Positions 1 through 5,576 of a DNA stretch of 5,581 nucleotides are shown piece after piece. Each line of letters starts with the position of its first letter. The first letter of the stretch is position 1. This DNA is from Desulfobacula sp. (lineage in GTDB: Bacteria; Desulfobacterota; Desulfobacteria; Desulfobacterales; Desulfobacteraceae): the NCBI GenBank assembly GCA_023139225.1, contig JAGLNZ010000448.1, positions 1-5,581 of the forward strand, given 5' to 3'. The notes beneath the pieces are model-generated. The model had not been told where the DNA came from. It saw only the letters and a list, made by a program, of their open reading frames with translations, and did no database searches. The position numbers and the translations under genes are program-made.

Positions 1-104
1 GAAATCAATTTCGTATAGTAAGCCAAACTCGTTTTTGGATATAATACTATTATGGAGATAGCAATAGATTTGAAATTATAATTCAATTTTATTTAAAAAT
101 TAAT

Positions 105-146
105 AAAAAGGGTTGGGCATCATCATTGCAGCTATTCGGGAAACCC
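105..146 (-). terminator. Weak candidate terminator after tetR
   Basis: Read on the minus strand directly after the tetR stop codon, GGGTT (146-142) can pair with AACCC (114-110), and the second arm is followed at once by a run of five T (109-105) and then ATT. The stem is only five base pairs and would close a loop of about 27 nt, so it is a poor intrinsic terminator on paper. The position and T-run are right, and no better candidate is visible downstream. One arm is part of the 23-bp repeat, so this structure may be a by-product of that rearrangement. Confidence 0.25.
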
Positions 147-147
147 T
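125..147 (+). repeat. Left copy of 23-bp direct repeat (Nudix-box scrap)
   Basis: These 23 bases match 1983-2005 exactly and in the same orientation. In the frame that matches the Nudix gene, 110-148 reads GLGIIIAAIRETL, against ALGFSIAAIRETL in the Nudix protein, so two residues (LG) upstream of the exact match also align. The frame is closed by a stop at 104-106 and another at 155-157, so it is not an active gene. Upstream of 125 the DNA match drops to 7 of 15 bases. The right end of the repeat overlaps the tetR stop codon (148-146 on the minus strand). A chance match of this length in 5.6 kb is very unlikely. It is best read as a remnant of a second Nudix gene or as a rearrangement scar. 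Confidence 0.8.
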
Positions 148-751
148 ATGTAAATAAATACCGGGTGATCATCTCCGATAATTCCTTGATCAGGCGGTCT
201 TCTGCGATTGTGGGTTTATCAATCTTTATCTTGTGCACAACAGATTCAACTGCGTTCACAATAATAATACCGGCTGCTTTCAGATCGGTTACCCTTAATT
301 TGCCATCATAAGAGCGAAGGCTTTTGATCACATAATCTAAAATGATTTGTTCTTCTTTTTCCCGGACCCGGGCCACATCCGCATCCATATACCGCATGGC
401 AGAAGCTTCACGATGGAATTCAGGTGAATATTCATGGGCTTTAAGAGCTCTGGAAATTAGTTGAGAAACCACAGCCTGTTTGTCTTTTCCTTGAAATAAT
501 TTGCCATCATGGGGGACCAGGACTTTTGTAAATATTTTTTGGTTGTACTGGATGAGATTTTCGATGAACAGTGTTTTTTTATCCTTAAAATAGCTGTAAA
601 AGCTGCCAATGGAGACATTGGCAGCCCTGGCGATTTCCTTGGAATTGGTATTGTAATATCCTTTTTTCGAAAAGAGTTTTTCAGCCGCGACGATAATACG
701 TTCGCGTGTCGCTTCACTCCTTTTTTGTTGTGGTGTGCGAATTTTTCCCAT
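146..751 (-). CDS. TetR/AcrR-family transcriptional regulator
   Basis: This is a 201-residue one-component repressor of the TetR type: an N-terminal DNA-binding domain followed by an all-helical ligand-binding and dimerisation domain. The N-terminal part shows the family signature: RERIIVAAEKLFSKKGY (about 16-32), then a helix-turn-helix at about 37-56 with SKEIARAANVSIGSFYSYF, followed by KDKKTLF. The C-terminal part (about 60-201) is not diagnostic of a ligand. I chose the start at 751 because MGKIRTPQQKRSEATRERI is a typical TetR beginning and GAGG lies just upstream. In-frame ATGs at 790 and 835 would add 13 or 28 unusual residues; the first has no ribosome site and the second sits inside a palindromic operator. 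The gene diverges from the methyltransferase gene, with paired palindromes between them, so autoregulation and control of that neighbour are likely. The inducer is unknown. Confidence 0.9.
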   Translation of the reverse strand: MGKIRTPQQKRSEATRERIIVAAEKLFSKKGYYNTNSKEIARAANVSIGSFYSYFKDKKTLFIENLIQYNQKIFTKVLVPHDGKLFQGKDKQAVVSQLISRALKAHEYSPEFHREASAMRYMDADVARVREKEEQIILDYVIKSLRSYDGKLRVTDLKAAGIIIVNAVESVVHKIKIDKPTIAEDRLIKELSEMITRYLFT

Positions 752-790
752 AACCTCAAATAACTCCAATGATTTAGCTTTGTTTATCAT

Positions 791-819
791 AGTATAATAA
801 AAAGTGCTGCAAGAAAAAC
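791..819 (-). promoter_or_regulatory. Likely tetR promoter
   Basis: The minus strand carries TATACT at 796-791, five of six matches to a -10 box. It would start a transcript near 783-785, giving a short leader of about 33 nt before the start codon at 751. No convincing -35 box sits 16-18 bp upstream (the sequence around 814-819 reads GTTTTT). The promoter is therefore weak or needs help, and the first palindrome (820-835) begins just upstream of it. The predicted start site lies downstream of the two alternative ATGs, which supports the shorter protein. Confidence 0.45.
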
Positions 820-835
820 ATGAACATAAGTTCAT
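820..835. promoter_or_regulatory. Operator 1, likely TetR-protein binding site
   Basis: ATGAACATAAGTTCAT is a perfect inverted repeat with 6-bp arms and a 4-bp centre, a size and symmetry usual for TetR-family operators. A near copy lies 31 bp to the right, about three helical turns away. Between 821-839 and 852-870, 16 of 19 bases are identical. It borders the predicted tetR promoter, so binding here would repress tetR. That the neighbouring TetR protein binds it is inferred from position. Confidence 0.7.
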
Positions 836-842
836 ATTTTTC

Positions 843-871
843 TTGACAATACGAACTAAAGTTCATATTTA
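843..871 (+). promoter_or_regulatory. Likely methyltransferase promoter
   Basis: A perfect TTGACA -35 box lies at 843-848. At 17-bp spacing the -10 hexamer would be TATTTA (866-871), a weak match; a better match, TATAAC (870-875), would need an over-long 21-bp spacer. Operator 2 (851-866) fills the spacer, so a bound repressor would block polymerase directly. The predicted transcript would carry a leader of about 100 nt before the methyltransferase ATG. Confidence 0.5.
851..866. promoter_or_regulatory. Operator 2, likely TetR-protein binding site
   Basis: ACGAACTAAAGTTCAT is an imperfect copy of operator 1, with the inverted arms GAAC and GTTC and a 4-bp centre. It shares the 12-base tract AAGTTCATATTT (859-870) with operator 1 (828-839). 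It lies between the -35 and -10 elements of the plus-strand promoter, the classic position for repression. The left arm differs from perfect symmetry by one base (C at 852), so affinity may differ from operator 1. Confidence 0.65.
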
Positions 872-887
872 TAACTATATAAGTTAT
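871..887. promoter_or_regulatory. Third palindrome near the methyltransferase start site
   Basis: ATAACTATATAAGTTAT has perfect 6-bp inverted arms around a 5-bp centre. It differs from operators 1 and 2 in both arm sequence and spacer length, and its centre is about 20 bp from that of operator 2. It would cover the predicted transcription start. It could bind another factor or be a chance AT-rich palindrome. Confidence 0.35.
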
Positions 888-963
888 CAACACAAAAAGC
901 GAGCATAAGAGTAAAAAAAATTAGTATGAAAAAAATATGTCCAACTAACTGGAAAGATTCAAG

Positions 964-970
964 AAAGGAG
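964..970 (+). promoter_or_regulatory. Strong ribosome binding site of the methyltransferase gene
   Basis: AAAGGAG ends seven bases before the ATG at 978, a near-ideal Shine-Dalgarno site. It fixes the start of the methyltransferase and is the strongest such site in the window. Confidence 0.8.
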
Positions 971-977
971 ATAAAAA

Positions 978-1538
978 ATGAGGGTCAGTGATCTTTTGCT
1001 AGGAAATGAAATTGACCGTATGCCGAATTTTGCTTTTCGCATGATGTCTGTTCTTTTTAGGGTTATGAAACCGTTTTTCCCCTATGAAAAAATAATTGAT
1101 CAGATGAAAATTCAAAAAGGGATGACAGTAGTCGACTATGGCTGCGGGCCGGGGAATTATATTTCCGAAGTGGCCAAAAGACTGGGTGGAAAGGGCAAAT
1201 TGTACGCAGCGGATGTCCATGAACTGGCCGTTAAAGAGGTGGATAAAAAAATCAAAAAAGAGAATCTTGGCAATGTTGAAACCGTTTTGGTAGAAAATTA
1301 TCAAAGCAAAATTCCAGATCGCGTTGCAGATCTGATTTATGCCATGGATATGTTTCACATGGTTAAACAACCGGACCGGTTTTTGGCAGAACTGCACCGT
1401 ATTGTAAAACCAGATGGCAGGCTTATCATCGAAGACGGTCACCAGCCCAGGCAAAAAACGCAAGATAAAATTCTTCAAACCCAATTATGGGAAATTGTCA
1501 GCCAGGAAAAAAGATATCTGGTCTGCAAGCCGGTTTGA
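978..1538 (+). CDS. Class I SAM-dependent methyltransferase
   Basis: This 186-residue cytoplasmic protein should transfer a methyl group from S-adenosylmethionine to an unknown acceptor. The SAM-binding motif I is clear at 51-61 (VVDYGCGPGNY). An acidic residue ending the second strand follows (D79 in YAADVHELAV), then a motif II-like stretch at 117-129 (ADLIYAMDMFHMV), and LHRIVKPDGRLII at 139-151. These match the Methyltransf_11/25 (UbiE-like) fold. The N-terminal 40 residues (NFAFRMMSVLFRVMKPFFP) form an amphipathic or hydrophobic helix that may bind a lipid-like substrate. The protein is short, but its ending (LWEIVSQEKRYLVCKPV) looks like a natural C-terminus, so I do not call it truncated. 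It is divergent from tetR with operators between them, so it is the likely regulated target. The substrate cannot be read from sequence; naming it UbiE or ArsM would not be justified. Confidence 0.88.
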   Translation: MRVSDLLLGNEIDRMPNFAFRMMSVLFRVMKPFFPYEKIIDQMKIQKGMTVVDYGCGPGNYISEVAKRLGGKGKLYAADVHELAVKEVDKKIKKENLGNVETVLVENYQSKIPDRVADLIYAMDMFHMVKQPDRFLAELHRIVKPDGRLIIEDGHQPRQKTQDKILQTQLWEIVSQEKRYLVCKPV

Positions 1539-1550
1539 ATATCAAATAAC

Positions 1551-1572
1551 GGTATTATGGTTTATTAGTACC
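1551..1572 (+). terminator. Hairpin after the methyltransferase gene
   Basis: GGTATTA (1551-1557) can pair with TAGTACC (1566-1572), giving seven pairs including one G-U, with an 8-nt loop, 13 nt after the stop codon. No U-run follows, so it is not a standard intrinsic terminator. It could protect the mRNA 3' end or be incidental. Confidence 0.25.
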
Positions 1573-1641
1573 AGTTGTAATGACACAAGCCATCTGAAAT
1601 CAATTTGAAAGTAATTGTTCTGACATGCAATTGTTTAATTA

Positions 1642-1671
1642 TTGACAGCTATCAATAAAGGTCACTATACT
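1642..1671 (+). promoter_or_regulatory. Sigma-70-like promoter of the Nudix-YkgJ unit
   Basis: A perfect TTGACA (1642-1647) is followed, after 18 bp, by TATACT (1666-1671, five of six matches). Transcription would begin near 1678, leaving a leader of about 32 nt before the ATG at 1710, with AGGAA at 1700-1704 as ribosome site. This is the best housekeeping-type promoter in the window. No operator-like palindrome overlaps it, so expression is probably constitutive. Confidence 0.7.
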
Positions 1672-1709
1672 GCTGTAGCAATTAAAATTGAATATTTTCA
1701 GGAAATAAT

Positions 1710-2615
1710 ATGACTGATAAAAAAAATACTCCGCCGCCGTTAAGGCAGGCTTCAACGGTAATACTTGCAAGAGAAAAAAACAAAGCCCTTGAAATATACC
1801 TTTTAAGGAGAAGTACAAAATCAGGATTCATGGGCGGCTTATATGTTTTTCCCGGAGGTGTGGTAGACCCGGACGATATGGGGCTTGATTCCTGGGCCCC
1901 TCACATTGATATGGCTGCAGATCAAATTGAAAAACGACTTGGAGGGGATACATTTTCAAACGAAGACGCACTTGGATTCAGTATTGCAGCTATTCGGGAA
2001 ACCCTTGAAGAATCAGGCGTTTTTATTGCATCCGGGAAGAACAAGATCCAAAAAGATGTTGAGGATATCTGCGCATTTCGATTAAATAAGGATCTTCCAA
2101 AATCCTGGTTTAGAACAAAAATGATGAATGAAAACTGGACCTTGTCGTTTTCAAGTCTTGGGAGATGGTCCCATTGGATTACACCAGAATTGATGAAAAA
2201 AAGATTTGATACCCGGTTCTTTATTGCTATCATGCCTGAAAATCAAACCTGTGTACCCGACAATATGGAAACCAAACACGGGATCTGGCTTACCCCTCAA
2301 AAGGCTCTTGAACAAAACCTTGAAGCCAAAATCCCTTTGAGCCCGCCCACTGTTGTAACGCTGACCCAGCTGTTAAAATTCAACAATCTTCATGAGCTTA
2401 AACATGACATTCAAACCCGTTCCTGGGGAGGTCCTATTGCACCCCGCCTTGCACCATCTTCAAATGGCCCTGTGATTCTCGAACCCTGGGATTCCATGTG
2501 CAACACAGATTGTAAAATTGACACCTCGGATTTTTCAAATAAAGTGCTTCCGCCGGGGTCATCATTTTCAAGAATCTGGTGCGATAAAGGTATCTGGAAA
2601 CCGGTTGGGGTCTAA
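1710..2615 (+). CDS. NUDT19-like Nudix hydrolase
   Basis: Nudix enzymes cleave nucleoside diphosphates linked to another moiety, using a divalent metal. The protein has 301 residues. Its first half shows STVILAR (15-21), YLLRRS (30-35) and GGLYVFPGGVVDPDD (42-56). The catalytic half of the Nudix box, AAIRETLEESGVF (93-105), comes only after about 37 further residues, so the usual GX5EX7REUXEEXGU motif is split by an insertion. The metal-binding REXXEE core (R96, E97, E100, E101) and G103 are intact. This split box, and the later IPLSPPTVVTLTQLL (208-222), resemble eukaryotic NUDT19, a peroxisomal CoA diphosphatase, and its bacterial relatives. CoA or acyl-CoA cleavage is thus a reasonable guess, not a demonstrated activity. 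The start has AGGAA at good spacing. The gene has its own promoter and lies 23 bp before the YkgJ-type gene. Bases 1983-2005 recur exactly at 125-147. Confidence 0.9.
   Translation: MTDKKNTPPPLRQASTVILAREKNKALEIYLLRRSTKSGFMGGLYVFPGGVVDPDDMGLDSWAPHIDMAADQIEKRLGGDTFSNEDALGFSIAAIRETLEESGVFIASGKNKIQKDVEDICAFRLNKDLPKSWFRTKMMNENWTLSFSSLGRWSHWITPELMKKRFDTRFFIAIMPENQTCVPDNMETKHGIWLTPQKALEQNLEAKIPLSPPTVVTLTQLLKFNNLHELKHDIQTRSWGGPIAPRLAPSSNGPVILEPWDSMCNTDCKIDTSDFSNKVLPPGSSFSRIWCDKGIWKPVGV
1983..2005 (+). repeat. Right copy of 23-bp direct repeat, inside the Nudix box
   Basis: This copy encodes IAAIRET plus the first bases of the next Leu codon, within the catalytic motif of the Nudix hydrolase. It is the functional copy. 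The identical stretch at 125-147, 1858 bp upstream in the same direction, lies at the end of tetR with no intact reading frame. Confidence 0.8.
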
Positions 2616-2638
2616 ACAAAAGCAGCAGACTAAAAAAC

Positions 2639-3184
2639 ATGGCCCAAGACATTATTCATATGGTCTTAAAAAACTATTGCGATTTTCTTAAACGGGTGGA
2701 TGATCATATTGGTCATATAGAAAAAAAATACTCCGATAAAATCCTTTGTAAAAAAGGATGTGATGCCTGCTGTAAATTTTTAACCCTTTTCGGTGTTGAA
2801 GCATTTGCGATATCAGCAGCCTTTATGAAATTGCCTGAAGAAATGCAGGACCTGGTTACTAAGAAAATAGAAAAGGAAAAGGATGCCTGTCCGCTTTTAA
2901 TTGACAGGGCCTGTGTCTTATATTCTGAGCGTCCCATCATCTGCCGGACACACGGCTACCCCATCTATATGGAAAAAGATGGAGAAATCTTTATTGATTT
3001 TTGCCCTGAAAATTTTAAAGGCGTAAGTTCTTTTCCAAAGGATGCCCTGCTAAGTATCGAACAATTAAATACCACACTGACTGCAATCAATCGCCATTTT
3101 CTTGAATCCATTGAAACAGATACGCCCTTGCCGGATAGAATCCCCATTTCAAAGGCGCTTTTCCTGCTCAATGAAATTCAATGA
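2639..3184 (+). CDS. YkgJ-family cysteine cluster protein
   Basis: This 181-residue cytoplasmic protein belongs to the YkgJ family of putative zinc- or iron-chelating proteins (CxxxCxxCC family). The cluster C37-x3-C41-x2-C44-C45 is intact. Further cysteines follow in family-typical places: C84 (DACPLL), C92 (ACVLYSERPIICR), C102 and C122 (DFCPENF). The pattern CPLL...C.VY..RP..CR is the most recognisable family signature. No transmembrane segment or signal peptide is seen. The function of the family is unsettled; metal binding, possibly as an iron-sulfur cluster, follows from the cysteines. The ATG at 2639 lies 23 bp after the Nudix stop and has no strong Shine-Dalgarno site, so translation may depend on the upstream gene. 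Its stop codon is immediately followed by the stop of the convergent deacetylase-like gene. Confidence 0.9.
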   Translation: MAQDIIHMVLKNYCDFLKRVDDHIGHIEKKYSDKILCKKGCDACCKFLTLFGVEAFAISAAFMKLPEEMQDLVTKKIEKEKDACPLLIDRACVLYSERPIICRTHGYPIYMEKDGEIFIDFCPENFKGVSSFPKDALLSIEQLNTTLTAINRHFLESIETDTPLPDRIPISKALFLLNEIQ

Positions 3185-4252
3185 TTATCCTGGAATAATA
3201 GTCAATGTACTGGCCCGAACAATCTTTACTTTATTTTTCAGTTTTGGCAATTCCTTTGCAAGGGTTTGCAGGGTGGCTTTATACGGGTGACCGATACCAA
3301 TGGCTGATCCATGTTTTTTTGCAAGATTGATCAACTCTTTAAACTGCCCTGTGATATACTCTGTGTCCTGGAAATTATCCAAAAAAACATCTCTTTGGGC
3401 AAATTTGAGCCTTAACAGCCTTGCAGATGGCTTGCACTGGGATTTCGGTGCTGTCCTTGAGTCTATGAAGAATAAATTTTCTTTTTTCAAAATAGTGAAA
3501 ATCTGGTTCATCTGGTCTGAATGGGAGGTCAACTTTGATCCCATATGGTTGTTCACCCCGACAACATAGGGAACATCATTAAGATTTTTTCTTAGCTGAT
3601 CTAAAAGAACATCAGGAGACATGTCGGACAAAATAGCTCCCGGTCCCGGATCAATATTGGGATATTCAACAGGCTCCATGGGCAGGTGAAGCATTAATTG
3701 CGAGCCCTTTTTGTGCAGTTTTTCAGAAAGATACTTCCCAAATGGTGCAAAGGGTAATACTGAAAAGGTAATATCCGGATTTAAATCACATAATGCCAGT
3801 GCTATCTTTTTATCATACCCGATGTCATCAATAATAATAGCAATTTTTGGTATATGATCCTTTTTAGGTGGTATCGGCTTTTCTATGGTTGTGTGATCAA
3901 CATCTTCAAACACCTCATATTTTATTGGTTTCTCTGATTTTTCTTTTAATCCTGTTGCCGCCTTTTTAGTCTTTACCACAGTGATATTTTCGCTGATATC
4001 ATCCATGGCAGGCTTGATTTCGGGTTGGTCCGGGGGCTTTGTAACAACCTTGCTTTGTTTTTCAATACGGTCGGGTTGAAAGAAAAGATCTGCAATCATG
4101 GCCACGGTTAGACACACTGAAACCAGAACGGCAATTCCCACAAGAATTTTTTTAAATTCATTGAAGATAACCGGCTTTTTACTCTTCCTTTGGTTTGTCT
4201 GTCTTCTTGATACTGTCTTTTTTTTTGATGTAACTTTTTTTTTAGCTGCCAT
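3185..4252 (-). CDS. Divergent polysaccharide deacetylase family protein (YibQ-like)
   Basis: This 355-residue protein has a Lys/Arg-rich cytoplasmic N-terminus (1-35), one membrane segment (about 36-58) and a charged, Pro/Lys-rich linker (about 60-130). The C-terminal domain (about 134-355) is of the divergent polysaccharide deacetylase family (formerly DUF610; E. coli YibQ). Family motifs seen are IAIIIDDIG (137-145), LHLPMEP (188-194), GVNNHMGS (232-239), FIDSRT (262-267), RDVFLDN (287-293) and IGIGHPY (318-324). The conserved DD, H and D/H residues resemble the metal and catalytic sites of NodB-type deacetylases. Real deacetylase activity on peptidoglycan or another glycan is not established for this family. 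The catalytic domain should face the periplasm. The start overlaps the end of the protease gene by 11 nt and has no good ribosome site, suggesting translational coupling. Two runs of nine A lie in codons 4-6 and 9-12. Confidence 0.9.
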   Translation of the reverse strand: MAAKKKVTSKKKTVSRRQTNQRKSKKPVIFNEFKKILVGIAVLVSVCLTVAMIADLFFQPDRIEKQSKVVTKPPDQPEIKPAMDDISENITVVKTKKAATGLKEKSEKPIKYEVFEDVDHTTIEKPIPPKKDHIPKIAIIIDDIGYDKKIALALCDLNPDITFSVLPFAPFGKYLSEKLHKKGSQLMLHLPMEPVEYPNIDPGPGAILSDMSPDVLLDQLRKNLNDVPYVVGVNNHMGSKLTSHSDQMNQIFTILKKENLFFIDSRTAPKSQCKPSARLLRLKFAQRDVFLDNFQDTEYITGQFKELINLAKKHGSAIGIGHPYKATLQTLAKELPKLKNKVKIVRASTLTIIPG

Positions 4253-5576
4253 TTAGTTTACTGAAGATTCCATAGCTTATCAAAATATCGAGGGCTCTTT
4301 TAATTTGGGCATCATGTTGAAGCTGGTCGGTATCAAGAAGTCTTGGATGTTTTTTTATTTGTTTTTGAGTGTTTTCCGGTTTCTTGGTCTTTTCCGGTTT
4401 TAAACTGTTTTTTAAATCTTTCTCTCTTATCATTCGGTCAAATACAGACATCTTTTTTTCTTTTTTTTCAAGAATCTCATATTCCACCTCGATATCCGGC
4501 TCAATACCTTTGGCCTGTATGGATCTGCCATTGGGTGTATAATATCTTGCAATGGTATATTTAATTCCAAATCCTTCTTTTAAGGGATGTACTGTCTGTA
4601 CAGAACCCTTTCCAAAGGAAGTTGTCCCTAAAATCAATGCCCTTGAATGGTCCTGCAATGCACCTGCCACGATTTCCGAAGCAGAAGCCGACCCCCCGTT
4701 GATCAGAACAACAACAGGATACTTACGGTCTTCATCGCTGGAATATGCTTTAAATACCTGTGTATTCCTTTCCTGTCTTCCTTTGATGGAGACAATGTCC
4801 CCCTTGTCAAGAAAAAGATCGGATATTTTAACTGCCTGGTCCAGAAGGCCGCCGGGATTATCCCTTAAATCCATGACAAGACCTTTTAATTTGTTGTCTT
4901 TCAACTCAAGTTTTTCTAAATGCTTTTTTATATCATCAAGGGTGCTCATTCTAAAATTGGTAATACGAAGATATCCATATCCCGGTTCCAGCATCACGCT
5001 TCTGACACTTTCCATTGGTATCAAATCCCGCTTAAGGGAAAATTCAATGGATTTTGGTTCATCCTCCCTGATAACAGTGATTAATACTGTTTTATACCTG
5101 GGACCCCGCATCATATTAACGGCTTCCCAAAGGGCCATGTCTTTTGTTGACTTTGCATCAATTTTGATAATAATGTCCCCGGCCTGGATACCGGCTTTAT
5201 ATGCAGGAGTTCCTTCAATGGGCGAGACCACTGTTAAAATCCCGTCTTTCATGGTGATCACTATGCCAATGCCGGAAAATTCTCCTTTTGTATCATCCTT
5301 AAGTTCATCAAAGGCCTCGGGAGGCATAAAGCTTGAATGGGGATCAAGATTTCCCACCATGCCTTTAATAGCATTGTGTATCAACGCTTCAGAGTCCACA
5401 TCATCCACATAGTTTTTTTCCAATTCCTCCAAAACATCCGTAAACAGCTTTAATGATTTATAGGTATTATCATCGGCCTGCAACGTATTTTTAAACCCTG
5501 CAATGGATATAAACACACAGGCAGCAACACCTAAGGAAAGCCAGAACTTGAATGTATTATAAAATCCGTATTTCAT
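4242..5576 (-). CDS. ctpA: S41 family C-terminal processing peptidase (CtpA type)
   Basis: This 444-residue periplasmic serine protease trims or degrades envelope proteins; relatives control peptidoglycan hydrolases. An N-terminal hydrophobic segment (about 11-28, after MKYGFYNTFK) acts as a signal or anchor. The family opening LEELEKNYVDDVD (49-61) and the GNLDPHSSFM motif (75-84) follow, then a PDZ domain (about 97-185, with FSGIGIVI and AGIQAGDIIIKID). The S41 protease core covers about 190-365. Catalytic residues by family alignment are S298 in GGSASASEI, K323 and Q327 in FGKGSVQ; the 25-residue Ser-Lys spacing matches E. coli Prc. DLRDNPGGLL (236-245) is also typical. A Lys-rich tail (about 370-410) ends in a helix. 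All key residues are present and length is normal. The start at 5576 is five bases from the window end, so the upstream context is not visible. In many proteobacteria the order is envC-ctpA-yibQ, and this gene plus its overlapping partner fit that. Confidence 0.95.
   Translation of the reverse strand: MKYGFYNTFKFWLSLGVAACVFISIAGFKNTLQADDNTYKSLKLFTDVLEELEKNYVDDVDSEALIHNAIKGMVGNLDPHSSFMPPEAFDELKDDTKGEFSGIGIVITMKDGILTVVSPIEGTPAYKAGIQAGDIIIKIDAKSTKDMALWEAVNMMRGPRYKTVLITVIREDEPKSIEFSLKRDLIPMESVRSVMLEPGYGYLRITNFRMSTLDDIKKHLEKLELKDNKLKGLVMDLRDNPGGLLDQAVKISDLFLDKGDIVSIKGRQERNTQVFKAYSSDEDRKYPVVVLINGGSASASEIVAGALQDHSRALILGTTSFGKGSVQTVHPLKEGFGIKYTIARYYTPNGRSIQAKGIEPDIEVEYEILEKKEKKMSVFDRMIREKDLKNSLKPEKTKKPENTQKQIKKHPRLLDTDQLQHDAQIKRALDILISYGIFSKLNGS

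Noticed and set aside
40..58. TATAAT at 40-45 followed by ATGGAG at 52-57, suggesting a promoter or small gene
   Set aside because: There is no -35 box at suitable distance, and the ATG frame ends after nine codons. In such AT-rich DNA a TATAAT is expected by chance.
126..311. Small plus-strand frame opposite the 3' part of tetR
   Set aside because: It lacks a ribosome site, is wholly antisense to tetR, and uses a different frame from the Nudix scrap at 110-148.
749..835. Longer tetR product starting at 790 or 835
   Set aside because: The added residues (MNLCSCFSCSTFYY... or MINKAKSLELFEV) are atypical of TetR N-termini, would overlap the predicted start site and operator 1, and have no better ribosome site than 751.
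999..1484. Open frame of 161 codons on the minus strand opposite the methyltransferase
   Set aside because: It is antisense to a clear SAM-binding domain, is rich in Phe, Ile and Asn as expected for a reverse-complement shadow, and has no ribosome site.
978..1538. Methyltransferase as a truncated gene because it is only 186 residues
   Set aside because: Motifs I to III are complete and the C-terminal LWEIVSQEKRYLVCKPV looks like a natural family ending. No continuation is seen in other frames downstream.
148..1982. Mobile element bounded by the 23-bp repeats
   Set aside because: No transposase, integrase, terminal inverted repeats or tRNA attachment site is visible, and one repeat is coding sequence of a motif, so calling it an element would go beyond the evidence.
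4552..5412. Long open frame (286 codons) on the plus strand, opposite the protease gene
   Set aside because: The protease on the other strand has all S41 motifs and catalytic residues. The plus-strand translation has low-complexity Ser/Leu/Ile composition and no recognisable domain.
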